From the NCBI GenBank assembly GCA_947589355.1, contig CANPZC010000005.1:36918-100917 (forward strand): 64,000 bases of DNA. The letters are read 5' to 3'. The notes under the pieces are model-generated. The model had not been told where the DNA came from, did no database searches, and saw nothing but the letters and a program-made list of their open reading frames with translations. The first letter of the stretch is position 1. The number at the start of each line of letters is the position of its first letter. Source of the stretch: an uncultured Clostridia bacterium (GTDB lineage: Bacteria > Bacillota > Clostridia > Oscillospirales > Ruminococcaceae). Below are positions 35,856 through 45,091 of the stretch, piece after piece. The position numbers were made by a program, and so were the translations under genes.

Positions 35856-36194
35856 TTATTTGCAAATACTACATTCTTTCGGAAATATTTTAGTCTTGTC
35901 GTACTCTTTGAATATCTCACCCAACAGAGCCAGCGCCACAAAATCTATTTCAAACTCATCTGTAGTTTTAGCACGGCAGTTGCTGCAATTTTTGAATTTG
36001 ACCACTTTGTTTGCACCAAGCTGACGCCTGTCAGGGAATTTTGCAAGCAGATCCTTGTGTATGATTATCTGACCGTCGCATAATTTGTCATCGTAATGCT
36101 CGGGGTCATCACGGTAGAAGCTGCCGTATTTGTAGCAGACCTCGCTTTCGGTCTCTTCTGTCAGGTAAGCTAAGCCTTTAACTTCATTGCTCAT
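35856..36194 (-). CDS. Small cysteine-rich protein of unknown function
   Basis: 112 residues from the ATG at 36194, six bases after GAGGTG. Two CxxC pairs (NCSNC near 70 and ECSIC at the C-terminus) could form a zinc site. Not recognised. Has a plausible promoter of its own and sits among repeat fragments, which suggests an accessory gene. Confidence 0.7.
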   Translation of the reverse strand: MSNEVKGLAYLTEETESEVCYKYGSFYRDDPEHYDDKLCDGQIIIHKDLLAKFPDRRQLGANKVVKFKNCSNCRAKTTDEFEIDFVALALLGEIFKEYDKTKIFPKECSICK

Positions 36195-36212
36195 AATTTT
36201 CACCTCAAATTT

Positions 36213-36241
36213 ATTTTATTTATACAAAAGTGTTTCTGCAA
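36213..36241 (-). promoter_or_regulatory. Candidate promoter of the cysteine-rich gene
   Basis: TTGCAG (36241-36236), 17-base spacer, TAAAAT (36218-36213). Upstream (36250-36320) are fragments of the dispersed repeat seen at 22981 and 47755. Confidence 0.45.
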
Positions 36242-36384
36242 TATAATATTTGCGCTTACGCGCACCCTGCGGAGCCACACCTTGACCGAAAACTTTTCCT
36301 TTCTTGACAGGGATTACAACTTGTAAGGTTAGACGCACTCACTGAAAAAATTCTGATTTATCTCATTATACCACAAAAACAAAG

Positions 36385-36408
36385 AAAGGTCAAACATTAT
36401 TGACCTTT
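36385..36408 (-). terminator. Intrinsic terminator of the AraC gene
   Basis: On the minus strand AAAGGTCAA (36408-36400) pairs with TTGACCTTT (36393-36385), followed by CTTTGTTTTT. The AraC stop codon lies in the loop. Confidence 0.8.
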
Positions 36409-37251
36409 TCTCATTCTGAACTGGCGCGGCGTTACGCCTTTGTGCTGCCTGAATACCTTTATCAGATGGCTGCAATCTGAAAATCCCAGCTCCTGACTTA
36501 TAAAACTAAGGTCGTGACTTGTAAAGAGCAGCAATTTTTCAGCCCTGTCAATGCGCACGTTTTCTATATATTCTTTGCAGGTCTGCCCGTATACTGCGCG
36601 AAAACGCTTCGCAAAATACGAATAGCTCATACCGCACTTTGCCGCAAGGTCTTCAACGCGCAGCTGCTCGTCGCAGTGCTTTACTATATACGCCCCAACA
36701 CTGTTCATATCGAGTTTTTCGGAACTTACGCCGCTTTGGTCTATAACAAATCCTGCCTCGCACCATATGCGTATCATCTCTATAAGCAGTCTGCCAAGGC
36801 TTGAATTAATAACAATGTCGTAACCGTAGCCGCTGCCCTTTGATTCATTAACGCACTGCGAAAAGCAGTATTCCGCGATGTTTTCATCTATAGCGCCGAC
36901 CGCAAAAAACGGCTGCGCGCAAAGGCTGGCAGCTGCCTTTTTCAGTATTACGGGCAAATTCTCAAACGCAACGCCCAGAGTGCACAGATACACAGGGTCA
37001 AAACTTATAGATACTACCTTAGCGCCAAGTCCTGCCGTCACCGAATGTACTACGCCTGCATGAACAAGAAAAATACTGCCCTTTGTCAGTATATACTTTG
37101 TCTTTCCTGCCGTTACCGATGCCGTGCCTTTCATGGCATACAATATTTCATACCGATAGTGGCTGTGCATTTTCTGCGGCAAGCTTCGGCTCTCCGCGCT
37201 GAGCACCGCTATTTCGGTCGTATCGGTAACATTTCTGCCCATGCTGTGCAT
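36397..37251 (-). CDS. AraC-family transcriptional regulator with cupin sensor
   Basis: 284 residues. N-terminal cupin-like sensor (about 15-160; HSHYRYEILYAMKGTASVTAG) and a C-terminal pair of helix-turn-helix motifs (185-284) with LGFSDCSHLIKVFRQHKGVTPRQFR. Members of this layout generally sense sugars and control glycoside genes; no adjacent target is evident. Six bases after the lipoprotein gene. Confidence 0.93.
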   Translation of the reverse strand: MHSMGRNVTDTTEIAVLSAESRSLPQKMHSHYRYEILYAMKGTASVTAGKTKYILTKGSIFLVHAGVVHSVTAGLGAKVVSISFDPVYLCTLGVAFENLPVILKKAAASLCAQPFFAVGAIDENIAEYCFSQCVNESKGSGYGYDIVINSSLGRLLIEMIRIWCEAGFVIDQSGVSSEKLDMNSVGAYIVKHCDEQLRVEDLAAKCGMSYSYFAKRFRAVYGQTCKEYIENVRIDRAEKLLLFTSHDLSFISQELGFSDCSHLIKVFRQHKGVTPRQFRMRKGQ

Positions 37252-37257
37252 TAGCGC

Positions 37258-37983
37258 TCACCCCTCGCTGTTTTCTTCCGCACTTTCGACCTTTATCGGG
37301 TTTTCTATCTCTCCTGCCCCGTCAGAATAAATTATCTTCACGGTGTAATCCATTATAAGCTCGCTGCCGTCGTCGTTTTTGCCTTTAGCTACCTGGTGTA
37401 TCTGCCTTACCGTCTCAAAGCTGTCAAGCGTGTACTCTATAACATAGCTGTCAAGCGTTCCGCCGTCTACAGCTATTCCTGCATCTTTCGGCGAATATGT
37501 GTAAGTCAGCGTACTGCCGCTGTCTGTATCTTTGCGCTCTACATTCTCCACACCGCTTGCTATAAAACCGAATATCGCATCTGTAGCCTTTGAATTGCGC
37601 GAATAATCATGCGTATACATAACTGCTCTGTCATCGCTTTTCGGCAGCTTTTTGCCCACGCCGTCTTCCTCAACATATGTCGCATACCCAGAGCAATATT
37701 CTTTGTAGACCTTGCCGTCATTATACTGTTCCGAAAGATATATCATAAATCCCACTTCGTCATACTGATATACAAATCTCTCAGTCATCTCTCCGGTGGT
37801 GTTGTCATAAGCCTCATAGCCGCCGCTGTTTTGCTCGTTGTATGCTTTCATAGACTTCTCTATTATTTCCTGACCCTCTACTTTTTCGGCGCTTTCGGTA
37901 TTACCCATAAAGGAACACGAAGCACACAAAGCCGCCGCCAGCGCGACCGCCGCAAGCTTTTTCAGCGTATTCAGCATATTCAA
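37258..37983 (-). CDS. Putative lipoprotein of unknown function
   Basis: 241 residues. Signal peptide with a basic start (LNTLKKL), hydrophobic core and a cysteine near residue 21-23 (ALCASC) that can serve as lipidation site. The mature part is strand-rich, with EYTLDSFETV and ELIMDYTVKIIYSDG near the end, resembling outer-surface beta-sheet lipoproteins of the DUF/LolA type, but no family is recognised. Between DUF4321 and AraC genes. Confidence 0.75.
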   Translation of the reverse strand: MNMLNTLKKLAAVALAAALCASCSFMGNTESAEKVEGQEIIEKSMKAYNEQNSGGYEAYDNTTGEMTERFVYQYDEVGFMIYLSEQYNDGKVYKEYCSGYATYVEEDGVGKKLPKSDDRAVMYTHDYSRNSKATDAIFGFIASGVENVERKDTDSGSTLTYTYSPKDAGIAVDGGTLDSYVIEYTLDSFETVRQIHQVAKGKNDDGSELIMDYTVKIIYSDGAGEIENPIKVESAEENSEG

Positions 37984-37989
37984 AATATA

Positions 37990-38256
37990 TCAACCTCTTT
38001 TGCAAAGCTTGGCGTTCACAATAAGCATTATCGCAACGCAGAATATCTGCGCCACCGTAACATTGAGCTTCATACCCAGCGTAAACGATATAACGTTCAG
38101 GTCTATATGCACGGGGTCAAAGCCTATAGACTGCCCCCACGCCAGCCAGCTGACATACGACCTGCCGTCGCATATGTATGCTATGAAAGCCCCCAGCACA
38201 ATGCCTGCCAGCACGAAAAATATGAACGCGAACGTGTTTTTAAAATCCTTTGACAT
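37990..38256 (-). CDS. DUF4321 small membrane protein
   Basis: 88 residues with two hydrophobic helices (about 8-28 and 62-82) around a loop containing WGQSIGFDPVHIDLNVISFTLG, the pattern of the DUF4321 family found in spore-forming Firmicutes. Function unknown. Six bases before the lipoprotein gene. Confidence 0.78.
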   Translation of the reverse strand: MSKDFKNTFAFIFFVLAGIVLGAFIAYICDGRSYVSWLAWGQSIGFDPVHIDLNVISFTLGMKLNVTVAQIFCVAIMLIVNAKLCKRG

Positions 38257-38282
38257 TTTTATTCTCCTCTCTCTTTTTCAAA

Positions 38283-38314
38283 ACAAAATGCAGACTTGTC
38301 TTTCAAAGCCTGCA
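38283..38314 (-). terminator. Intrinsic terminator after the S1-domain gene
   Basis: ATGCAG-G-CTT pairs with AAG-T-CTGCAT (38314-38287) on the minus strand and runs into TTTTGTTTTG, separating the yabPQ-divIC-S1 cluster from the genes downstream. Confidence 0.75.
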
Positions 38315-38320
38315 TCACGC

Positions 38321-38803
38321 TTACTTTCTGTGTGAATTGCTCCTGCGTTTGTTTTCCTTGGCTTTTTTCATATCGCCGATCTTTTCCTCGCTCGACGCCT
38401 TGAATTTGCTGAGCATATCCTCAAATGACTGATCTGTGCTTTCTGTCAGCGTAGACCTTGTCGGTATGTATTCGGGCGGCTGCTCGCTCTCACCCGTCGG
38501 ACGTCTTTTCTTAAAACCGCCGTCGCTCCTGCCGCGAAACTGCTGACGCTCTTTCGGGCTTTCTTCAGCCTTTTTTATAGACAAGCTCGTCTTTCCGTCC
38601 TCTGAAACGCTGAGCACCTTGACCTTCACGGTCTGCCCTTCCTGCACATGATCCTTTATCTCGCTCACATAAGTGTTTGCTATCTCGGATATATGCACCA
38701 TGCCCGTTACCTTGTGTCCCTGCTCGACGATGTCAACAAACGCGCCGAACTTTGTTATTCCTGTGATCTTTCCCTCGTAAATTTTTCCGACCTCAAGCCG
38801 CAT
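38321..38803 (-). CDS. S1 RNA-binding domain protein (YabR/YugI-like)
   Basis: 160 residues: one S1 OB-fold (1-75; LEVGKIYEGKITGITKFGAFVDI) followed by a basic, disordered tail (80-160). Occupies the position of yabR next to divIC in Bacillus. Probably binds RNA or ribosomes; exact role unknown. Confidence 0.9.
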   Translation of the reverse strand: MRLEVGKIYEGKITGITKFGAFVDIVEQGHKVTGMVHISEIANTYVSEIKDHVQEGQTVKVKVLSVSEDGKTSLSIKKAEESPKERQQFRGRSDGGFKKRRPTGESEQPPEYIPTRSTLTESTDQSFEDMLSKFKASSEEKIGDMKKAKENKRRSNSHRK

Positions 38804-38851
38804 ACGGATAATAACCTCTCTCTTGAAAAATACACAACGCTTTCCGTGCCG

Positions 38852-39163
38852 CTATTCCATATTGGTAAAGTAATAACGGTGTTCACCCGGATAGCCGTAT
38901 CCGTACTTTTCAATTGCTATACGCTCCATATACTCGTCACGGTCGTCAGAGCTGAGTATTCTGTTGTACTCGTCGCACTGCTGCTGAGTCTGCACTATCT
39001 GCTGCGAGAGCTCTTCGTTTGCCTTTGTAAGCTCTTCAATGTCAGCTTTCTGAGATACCCAGACAAACACAGCATACACTATAAGCAGCACTATCGCCAG
39101 AATAACAAGATAATGCACTATCGTTCTTTTGTGACCGTTTTGATTTTTTGATCCCGTATCCAT
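38852..39163 (-). CDS. divIC: Septum formation initiator DivIC/FtsB-like
   Basis: 103 residues: basic cytoplasmic start, one transmembrane helix (about 16-36), a leucine-zipper-like coiled coil (38-70) and the ERIAIEKYGYGYPGEHRYYF region matching the conserved FtsB/DivIC end. A bitopic divisome protein that works with FtsL and DivIB. The neighbourhood yabP-yabQ-divIC-S1 matches Bacillus. Confidence 0.88.
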   Translation of the reverse strand: MDTGSKNQNGHKRTIVHYLVILAIVLLIVYAVFVWVSQKADIEELTKANEELSQQIVQTQQQCDEYNRILSSDDRDEYMERIAIEKYGYGYPGEHRYYFTNME

Positions 39164-39245
39164 TGACTTGCAACTTTTACGCCTGTGACTTAGGCTATCC
39201 TTTCATTGTATTCAAAGTAATTATACAACACTTATTCACTATCTT

Positions 39246-39728
39246 TCAAGTGTTTTCGGGCGGTTTTTTTATTTTTTTAAAAACTTTAGAGCTTTGCACA
39301 AATTTTGACCCCAAATTTTTTGCAATCTTCACTATACTTTTAAATGGAAAAGCCGCTATCTTGCCTGCCGCGGCGAACACCGAGCGCAATACCACCGCCG
39401 CGCTTTGTGCCACCACATCGCCAAAAACAAGCTGCTCAAGCGCCATGCCCAGCGCCATACCTATAAATATGAACATTCTTATCTGGCCCCACGCGGTGGC
39501 GTGTACGAATATAAAATACCAAAAGGCGCACACCGTGACGAACAAAAAGTCCTCTATAAATACCGCTATGTCGCTATGCCTTACCGCGCGCCGAAATGTG
39601 CGCAAAAGCTCATACCCCACACCGAAAAGCGCGCCTATCACCACGGCGCACAAAAACAGCCTCGCCTGCGTGCCTACCGAGAATATCATCTCGGTCTTAA
39701 AGCCCTTTGGCAGTATCGCCAGCATCAT
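39246..39728 (-). CDS. yabQ: Spore cortex biosynthesis protein YabQ
   Basis: 160 residues with four transmembrane helices, starting at the ATG that overlaps the yabP stop (ATGA). YabQ is an outer-forespore-membrane protein needed for cortex peptidoglycan. Assigned by hydrophobic profile, TGYELLRTFRR-like loop (GVGYELLRTFRRAVRH) and by position between yabP and divIC. An open frame extends to 39794 but would overlap yabP further. Confidence 0.82.
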   Translation of the reverse strand: MMLAILPKGFKTEMIFSVGTQARLFLCAVVIGALFGVGYELLRTFRRAVRHSDIAVFIEDFLFVTVCAFWYFIFVHATAWGQIRMFIFIGMALGMALEQLVFGDVVAQSAAVVLRSVFAAAGKIAAFPFKSIVKIAKNLGSKFVQSSKVFKKIKKPPENT

Positions 39729-40012
39729 CTCAGCGCCCTCTTGATAAGCCCTGATTTGCCCCTGCGGTCTTTTTCGCCGTATGAAAGCGACCATATATCG
39801 CCCTCTACCGTCAGCCTGCCCGAGTCTACCGAAAGCTCGTTGACGTGCAGATCTCTGCCCTTTATAACAAGCTCGCCAAGCTGCGTGTAAAGCAGTATCT
39901 GCCCCTCGTCAAAGCTCTCTATATCGGTAATCCCAGTCAGGCTGAGCATTTTTCGGTTCTCCAGCGTAAGACCGTGTTCGCCGCTCTTTTCGACAGTGTT
40001 GTTTACAGCCAT
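39725..40012 (-). CDS. yabP: Sporulation protein YabP
   Basis: 95 residues from the ATG at 40012, preceded by GAGAGGAG. Contains the family core HGLTLENRKMLSLTGITDIESFDEG and ELVIKGRDLHVNELSVDSG. Paralogue of YqfC; synthesised in the mother cell. Translationally coupled to yabQ. Confidence 0.92.
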   Translation of the reverse strand: MAVNNTVEKSGEHGLTLENRKMLSLTGITDIESFDEGQILLYTQLGELVIKGRDLHVNELSVDSGRLTVEGDIWSLSYGEKDRRGKSGLIKRALR

Positions 40013-40025
40013 AAAATTACTCCTC

Positions 40026-40054
40026 TCTATATGTAACATTATATAAATATATTC
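40026..40054 (-). promoter_or_regulatory. Candidate sigma-E promoter of yabPQ
   Basis: GAATATAT (40054-40047), 13 bases, CATATAGA (40033-40026). These resemble the sigma-E boxes, and Bacillus yabPQ is sigma-E dependent, but the site is very close to the ribosome site, so this is tentative. Confidence 0.35.
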
Positions 40055-40143
40055 TCTCACGGCTTGTACATATTCTTTGTTCATCATTTTAAGCAATTTA
40101 CAAAAAATATACTCTTGCAGATAATTTATGCCGCTTTCTTCTA

Positions 40144-40171
40144 TTGAAATATCGGGCAGATGTGCTATAAT
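40144..40171 (+). promoter_or_regulatory. Sigma-A promoter of the glycosidase operon
   Basis: TTGAAA (40144-40149), 16-base spacer, TATAAT (40166-40171). Confidence 0.75.
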
Positions 40172-40204
40172 TATTATGTAAAATTTATTTGAGGGGATAT
40201 TTCT

Positions 40205-42394
40205 ATGGGAATATATTATAATGAAAAGTCACAAAGCTTTAACATCTGCGCTAAAGATACAAGCTATATTCTGGCTGTTGCGCCGTGTGGCTACCTTGCG
40301 CACGTTTATTTCGGCAAACGCTTGCCCGACGAAGATCTTACCTATCTTCTGCGGCTGGACGAAAACCCTTTCACACCGCTTACAAACGACCGCGACAGGG
40401 CTTCCTACCTTGACACCCTGCCTATGGAGTACCCCACGTTCGGCACGGGCGACTACCGCGACTGCGCCCTTAAAATAACCGATGAAAACGGCTGCTCCAC
40501 CTGCAATTTAGAGTACGTTTCACATAAAATTTACGGCGGCAAGCCAAGGCTTGAGGGTCTGCCTGCCACATTTGCAGAAGAAAACGAAGCTTCAACTCTT
40601 GAAATAGAGTGCGTTGACAAGGCGGTAGGTCTTAAAGTAACGCTTTTATATACGGCTTTTGAAGACCTTGATGTTATAACCCGCAGCGTGAGATTCAAAA
40701 ACTGCGGCGACAAGCCTGTAACGCTCACCAAGGCTCTCTCGGCGTGCGTTGAGTTTGACGACTGCGGCTACGATATGATAACTCTCAACGGCTCGTGGGC
40801 GAGAGAGAGACAAGTAGAACGCGCTCCGCTTCACCACGGCAAACAGCTTATAGACTCAATGCGCGGCGAAAGCTCTCACCAGAACAACCCGTTTGTCGCT
40901 CTGGTTTCTCATAATGCTGATGAAGACAGCGGCGAGGCATACGGTTTCGGCTTTGTGTATTCCGGCAACTTTATCGCACAAGCGGAAGTCACACAGCACA
41001 AGAAAACGCGCTTTATAATGGGTATAAATCACGCCGATTTTTCATGGCTTTTAGAAAGCGGCGAAGAGTTTGTCGCCCCCGAGGTGGTAATGGTGTACTC
41101 ATGCGGCGGCATAGGCAAAATGTCGCGCACTTTCCACGACCTCTACAGGCAGCACCTTATCCGCGGTCAGTACAAGGACAAGCGCCGCCCTGTTCTTATA
41201 AACAACTGGGAGGCAACATACTTTGACTTCAACACCGAAAAGCTTATAAGCATTGCCGACGAGGCATCAAAGCTGGGCATAGAAATGCTTGTTATGGACG
41301 ACGGCTGGTTCGGTCATCGCGACAGCGACAACAGCTCGCTCGGCGACTGGTTCGTATACGAAAAGAAGATAAACGGCGGCTTGAAGCACCTTGTCGATGA
41401 GGTAAACAAGCGCGGCATGAAGTTCGGCATATGGTTCGAGCCCGAAATGGTGTCGCCCGACTCCGAGCTTTTCAAGGCTCACCCCGACTGGGCGATACAG
41501 GTCAAGAGCAGACCTCTCACCCTCTGCCGCGAGCAGTATGTTTTAGATTACTCACGCAAGGAAGTTCGCGACTACATATATTCTTTAATGAGAAATATTT
41601 TAGACAACGCGAATATCGAGTACATAAAGTGGGATATGAACCGCCAGATAACCGAGGCAGGCTCTGCCGCTTTGCCGAAAGAGAGGCAGAAAGAGCTGTG
41701 GCACAGATACGTTCTGGGTGTTTATGACCTTATGGAACGGCTTACTACAGATTATCCTTATATACTTCTTGAAAACTGCTCGGGCGGCGGCGCAAGATTT
41801 GACGCAGGTATGCTATACTACTCTCCGCAGATATGGTGCTCCGATGATACAGATGCTATAGAACGCCTTAAAATTCAGTACGGCACATCGCTTTGCTACC
41901 CATGCTCGGCAATGGGCGCACACGTTTCCGACTGCCCCAACCACACGGTAGGCAGAAACACGCCGTTTGAAACGCGCGGAAATGTTGCTTTGGTAGGCAC
42001 TTTCGGCTACGAGCTCGATGTAACGCGCATACCGCAGCAGGACAGAGATATGATACCCCGGCAGATAGAAACTTTCAACAAATATAACAGCCTTGTGCGC
42101 ACGGGCGACCACTACCGCATAGGCAATATGTTCAAAGATAACACTTGGGACGCGTGGATGTTCACCGCGAAAGACAAGAGCGAGGCTCTGCTGGAATTTG
42201 TTCAAGTCCTTGGCAGACCCAACGAACGCTCGCGCAGGATAAAGCTGAAAGGTCTTGACGAGAACGCATACTACTATGAAGAAAGCGCTCCCGACGTAAA
42301 AATTTCAGGGGCGGCGCTTATGAACGCAGGCATTAACATTGCAAACCTGTGGGGCGACTACCAGAGCAGGCTGTACCATTTTATAAGAGCATAA
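40205..42394 (+). CDS. GH36 alpha-galactosidase
   Basis: 729 residues, typical for bacterial GH36. N-terminal beta-supersandwich (1-320), then (beta/alpha)8 barrel. The nucleophile D477 is in YIKWDMNRQ and the acid/base lies in CSDDTD (547/548), both at the numbering seen in Geobacillus enzymes; WGF-type substrate loop VMDDGWFGHRD precedes at 364-374. No signal peptide, so it works on imported galactosides. Followed by a GH74 lipoprotein 20 bases downstream. Confidence 0.97.
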   Translation: MGIYYNEKSQSFNICAKDTSYILAVAPCGYLAHVYFGKRLPDEDLTYLLRLDENPFTPLTNDRDRASYLDTLPMEYPTFGTGDYRDCALKITDENGCSTCNLEYVSHKIYGGKPRLEGLPATFAEENEASTLEIECVDKAVGLKVTLLYTAFEDLDVITRSVRFKNCGDKPVTLTKALSACVEFDDCGYDMITLNGSWARERQVERAPLHHGKQLIDSMRGESSHQNNPFVALVSHNADEDSGEAYGFGFVYSGNFIAQAEVTQHKKTRFIMGINHADFSWLLESGEEFVAPEVVMVYSCGGIGKMSRTFHDLYRQHLIRGQYKDKRRPVLINNWEATYFDFNTEKLISIADEASKLGIEMLVMDDGWFGHRDSDNSSLGDWFVYEKKINGGLKHLVDEVNKRGMKFGIWFEPEMVSPDSELFKAHPDWAIQVKSRPLTLCREQYVLDYSRKEVRDYIYSLMRNILDNANIEYIKWDMNRQITEAGSAALPKERQKELWHRYVLGVYDLMERLTTDYPYILLENCSGGGARFDAGMLYYSPQIWCSDDTDAIERLKIQYGTSLCYPCSAMGAHVSDCPNHTVGRNTPFETRGNVALVGTFGYELDVTRIPQQDRDMIPRQIETFNKYNSLVRTGDHYRIGNMFKDNTWDAWMFTAKDKSEALLEFVQVLGRPNERSRRIKLKGLDENAYYYEESAPDVKISGAALMNAGINIANLWGDYQSRLYHFIRA

Positions 42395-42414
42395 CTTTGA
42401 AAGAGGTGTATTTT

Positions 42415-44667
42415 ATGAAACGCAGAAACTTATTTCGCTGTGCGGCAGTTATGCTGGCGGCTGTAACGGCGGCAGGCTGCATGGCTTCATGCGCAGGAAA
42501 AGACAACTCATCTTCCGAAAGCGATAAAAAAGAAGATGTAAACTACTACAACGGCGAGGACATCGACACCGGCTGGACTTGGGGCAACGTTCAGATAGTC
42601 GGCGGCGGATATATACCCGGCATTATCTACAACCCCACCGAAGAGGGGCTTGCATATCTGCGCACCGATATGGGCGGCGCATACAGGCTGAACAAAGAAA
42701 CCAAACGCTGGGAATGTATCACTGATTGCATAGGCGCAGACGACTGGAATCTCAACGGCATTGAATCTATCGCCACCGACCCCATTGAGCCCAACAGAGT
42801 GTATATTGCCTGCGGAACTTATATGTCGCAGGGAAACGGCGCGATACTTTCTTCAACAGATTACGGCGAAAACTGGGTAAAAGCCGACCTGCCTTTCGGC
42901 GTTGGCGGGAACGAGCTCGGCAGGGGCGCAGGTGAACGCTTAGCCGTTGACCCCAACGACAACAGCATTATTTATTTCGGCTCGCGTACCGAGGGGCTTT
43001 ACCGCTCTGAAGACTACGGTGTAACATGGCAGCCCGTTGGATCTTTCCCTACAAAAGGCAAAATAACCGCCGACGGCGCTTCTATGGGGCTTACGTTCGT
43101 GGCTTTTGATAAATCGAGTTCTGAAAAAGGCAAGGCTACAAAAACTATATTTGTGGGCGCGGCCCTGGGCAGTGAAGACAACATTTTCCGAAGCGATGAC
43201 GGCGGCGAAACGTGGACTGCAATAGCAGGCTCAAACCCTGCTACCACCGAAAAAGCCGCACGCTACCCCTATGAAGGCAAAGTTTCAAACGGCTTTTTGT
43301 ATGTTACATATGCAGACAAGGCTTTCCCGAACGATGCAAGCAAAGGCGATGTATGCAAAATAAACATCTCAACCGGCGAAGTTAAAAATATAACCCCTGC
43401 CGAACACGCCTACTGCGGTCTTGACGTTCAGGGAGATACGGTGGTTATTTCAACGGTTTGCTGCTGGGTGCCGCAGGATAACATTCTTGTTTCTTACGAC
43501 GGCGGCGAAACGTGGACAGGCTTCTGGGATCTCAGCAGCCAGAAAAACAACTACACTATGGACGTTTCAAACGCCCCTTGGCTTGAATGGCACGGTCAGT
43601 TAAAACTCGGCTGGTGGACTTCCGCTCTGGCTCTGAATCCTTTCAATACTGAAGAGCTTATGTACGGCACGGGCGCAACGGTCTACGGCACAAGCAATCT
43701 TTCTGCCGTAAAAACGGGCGATATGAAGATAGATGTGCGCGCTATGGGAGTTGAAGAATGTGCGATTTCCGATATTGTTTCGCCGAGCGACCCAAACGGC
43801 CCCGAACTTTATTCCACCATGGGCGATGTTTACGGTTTCAGACATGACGATGTGAACACTCCGCCGCAGCAGCATTTCGGCGATTTTGCTTCTACAGACT
43901 TAGCGGCTGCCGATGATGCGGCTCAGTACGTTGTAAGAGCGACGGAGCAGGGCGATAGACCCATTGTATACAGCACCGACAGCGGCGACACATGGCAGTA
44001 TGTTGAAACGCTCCCCGATGGCGAAAGCGATAAAAAAGGCGGTCAGGTGGCTATGGCGTGCGACGGCTCATCGTTCATATGGATGCCGGGCGTTATAGGC
44101 TCGCAGGGGTATGTTACAAGCGACTTTGGCAAGACTTGGACGCTGTGTGACGGTCTGCCGGGCGGCGCGCAGTTTATTGCGGACGGCGTTGACCCGATGC
44201 GCTATTATGCAGTAAAAGACGGCAGTTTTTACAGATCTGAAGACGGCGGCAAGACCTTTGAATACGTAACCGCAATGCTTATGACAAAGTGTGAAATGGT
44301 CGCCAGCAGCGAAAAAGCAAACGAGGTATGGCTTGCATCGGGCGGCACGGTATTTAAAATGGATATGTCAAAAAATGAAGCCCCCGTAAGAGTTTCTGCC
44401 GATATTACAGAAGCGTATGCTATAGGTCTCGGCAAGGGCGCAGAGGGCTCTGACAGCATGGCGGTGTACATAATAGGCGCGGCAGGCGAGCAGGGCTGGG
44501 GCGTGTATATGTCAGACGACGGCGGCGCAACCTGGAAAAAGATAAACGACGATACCGAGCGCTGGGGCAACGTCAATAACAAAATAGTCGGCGACCCCAA
44601 AGTTTATGGCAGGTGCTATATCTCAACCAACGGCAGAGGTATAATAATGGGTAACATCAACAGTTAA
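42415..44667 (+). CDS. GH74-family beta-propeller lipoprotein (xyloglucanase-like)
   Basis: 750 residues from the ATG after AAGAGGTG. Lipoprotein-type signal (1-22, VTAAGC). Two seven-bladed propeller lobes with many Asp-box SxDxGxTW turns. GH74 catalytic candidates are D85 (YLRTDMGGAYR) and D471 (MGDVYGFRHDD). Such enzymes cut the glucan backbone of xyloglucan. Its operon partner would remove galactose from the resulting oligosaccharides; the absence of a dockerin or carbohydrate-binding module suggests surface action on already released polymer. Confidence 0.9.
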   Translation: MKRRNLFRCAAVMLAAVTAAGCMASCAGKDNSSSESDKKEDVNYYNGEDIDTGWTWGNVQIVGGGYIPGIIYNPTEEGLAYLRTDMGGAYRLNKETKRWECITDCIGADDWNLNGIESIATDPIEPNRVYIACGTYMSQGNGAILSSTDYGENWVKADLPFGVGGNELGRGAGERLAVDPNDNSIIYFGSRTEGLYRSEDYGVTWQPVGSFPTKGKITADGASMGLTFVAFDKSSSEKGKATKTIFVGAALGSEDNIFRSDDGGETWTAIAGSNPATTEKAARYPYEGKVSNGFLYVTYADKAFPNDASKGDVCKINISTGEVKNITPAEHAYCGLDVQGDTVVISTVCCWVPQDNILVSYDGGETWTGFWDLSSQKNNYTMDVSNAPWLEWHGQLKLGWWTSALALNPFNTEELMYGTGATVYGTSNLSAVKTGDMKIDVRAMGVEECAISDIVSPSDPNGPELYSTMGDVYGFRHDDVNTPPQQHFGDFASTDLAAADDAAQYVVRATEQGDRPIVYSTDSGDTWQYVETLPDGESDKKGGQVAMACDGSSFIWMPGVIGSQGYVTSDFGKTWTLCDGLPGGAQFIADGVDPMRYYAVKDGSFYRSEDGGKTFEYVTAMLMTKCEMVASSEKANEVWLASGGTVFKMDMSKNEAPVRVSADITEAYAIGLGKGAEGSDSMAVYIIGAAGEQGWGVYMSDDGGATWKKINDDTERWGNVNNKIVGDPKVYGRCYISTNGRGIIMGNINS

Positions 44668-44692
44668 AAAATCAGTATAATGAGTATAACGC

Positions 44693-44731
44693 GGCAGCGG
44701 GCACCGTCAGAAAATGGCGATGTCCGCTGCC
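44693..44731 (+). terminator. Hairpin after the glycosidase operon
   Basis: GGCAGCGG (44693-44700) pairs with CCGCTGCC (44724-44731), with inner partial pairing, and a short T-run. The remaining 44740-45010 stretch is AT-rich and holds nothing else I can identify. Confidence 0.6.
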
Positions 44732-45018
44732 TTTGTAGATTTTATTGCGAGTGTCGTAAGCATATTTAAGTTTCCGCCGCAAAATGCGCCGCGGCGGCAG
44801 GACATGGCTAGGCGTAAAAAAATACTTTCACTGATATGTACGCGCGCAAGGCATATTATGTTACAAAAATTTTTATAATTTTTTCAATTTCTACTTTTTG
44901 CACAAATTTTCGCTATGTAATTTAGAAATATTTCACAAAAGTTTGGCTCTCTTACAGCCGTTGCGTACTTTTAGCCAAAGAGAAAGCGTTTTTTTCTGTA
45001 AAACTGTCAAAATGACGA

Positions 45019-45047
45019 TTGACAAACAGCCCTCGATATGTTATATT
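45019..45047 (+). promoter_or_regulatory. Sigma-A promoter of the ACT-hom-thrB operon
   Basis: TTGACA (45019-45024), 17-base spacer, TATATT (45042-45047). Confidence 0.78.
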
Positions 45048-45091
45048 TGTATGTGTAGCAAATACATCTGTTTGCAGGAGGTGTACTTCAT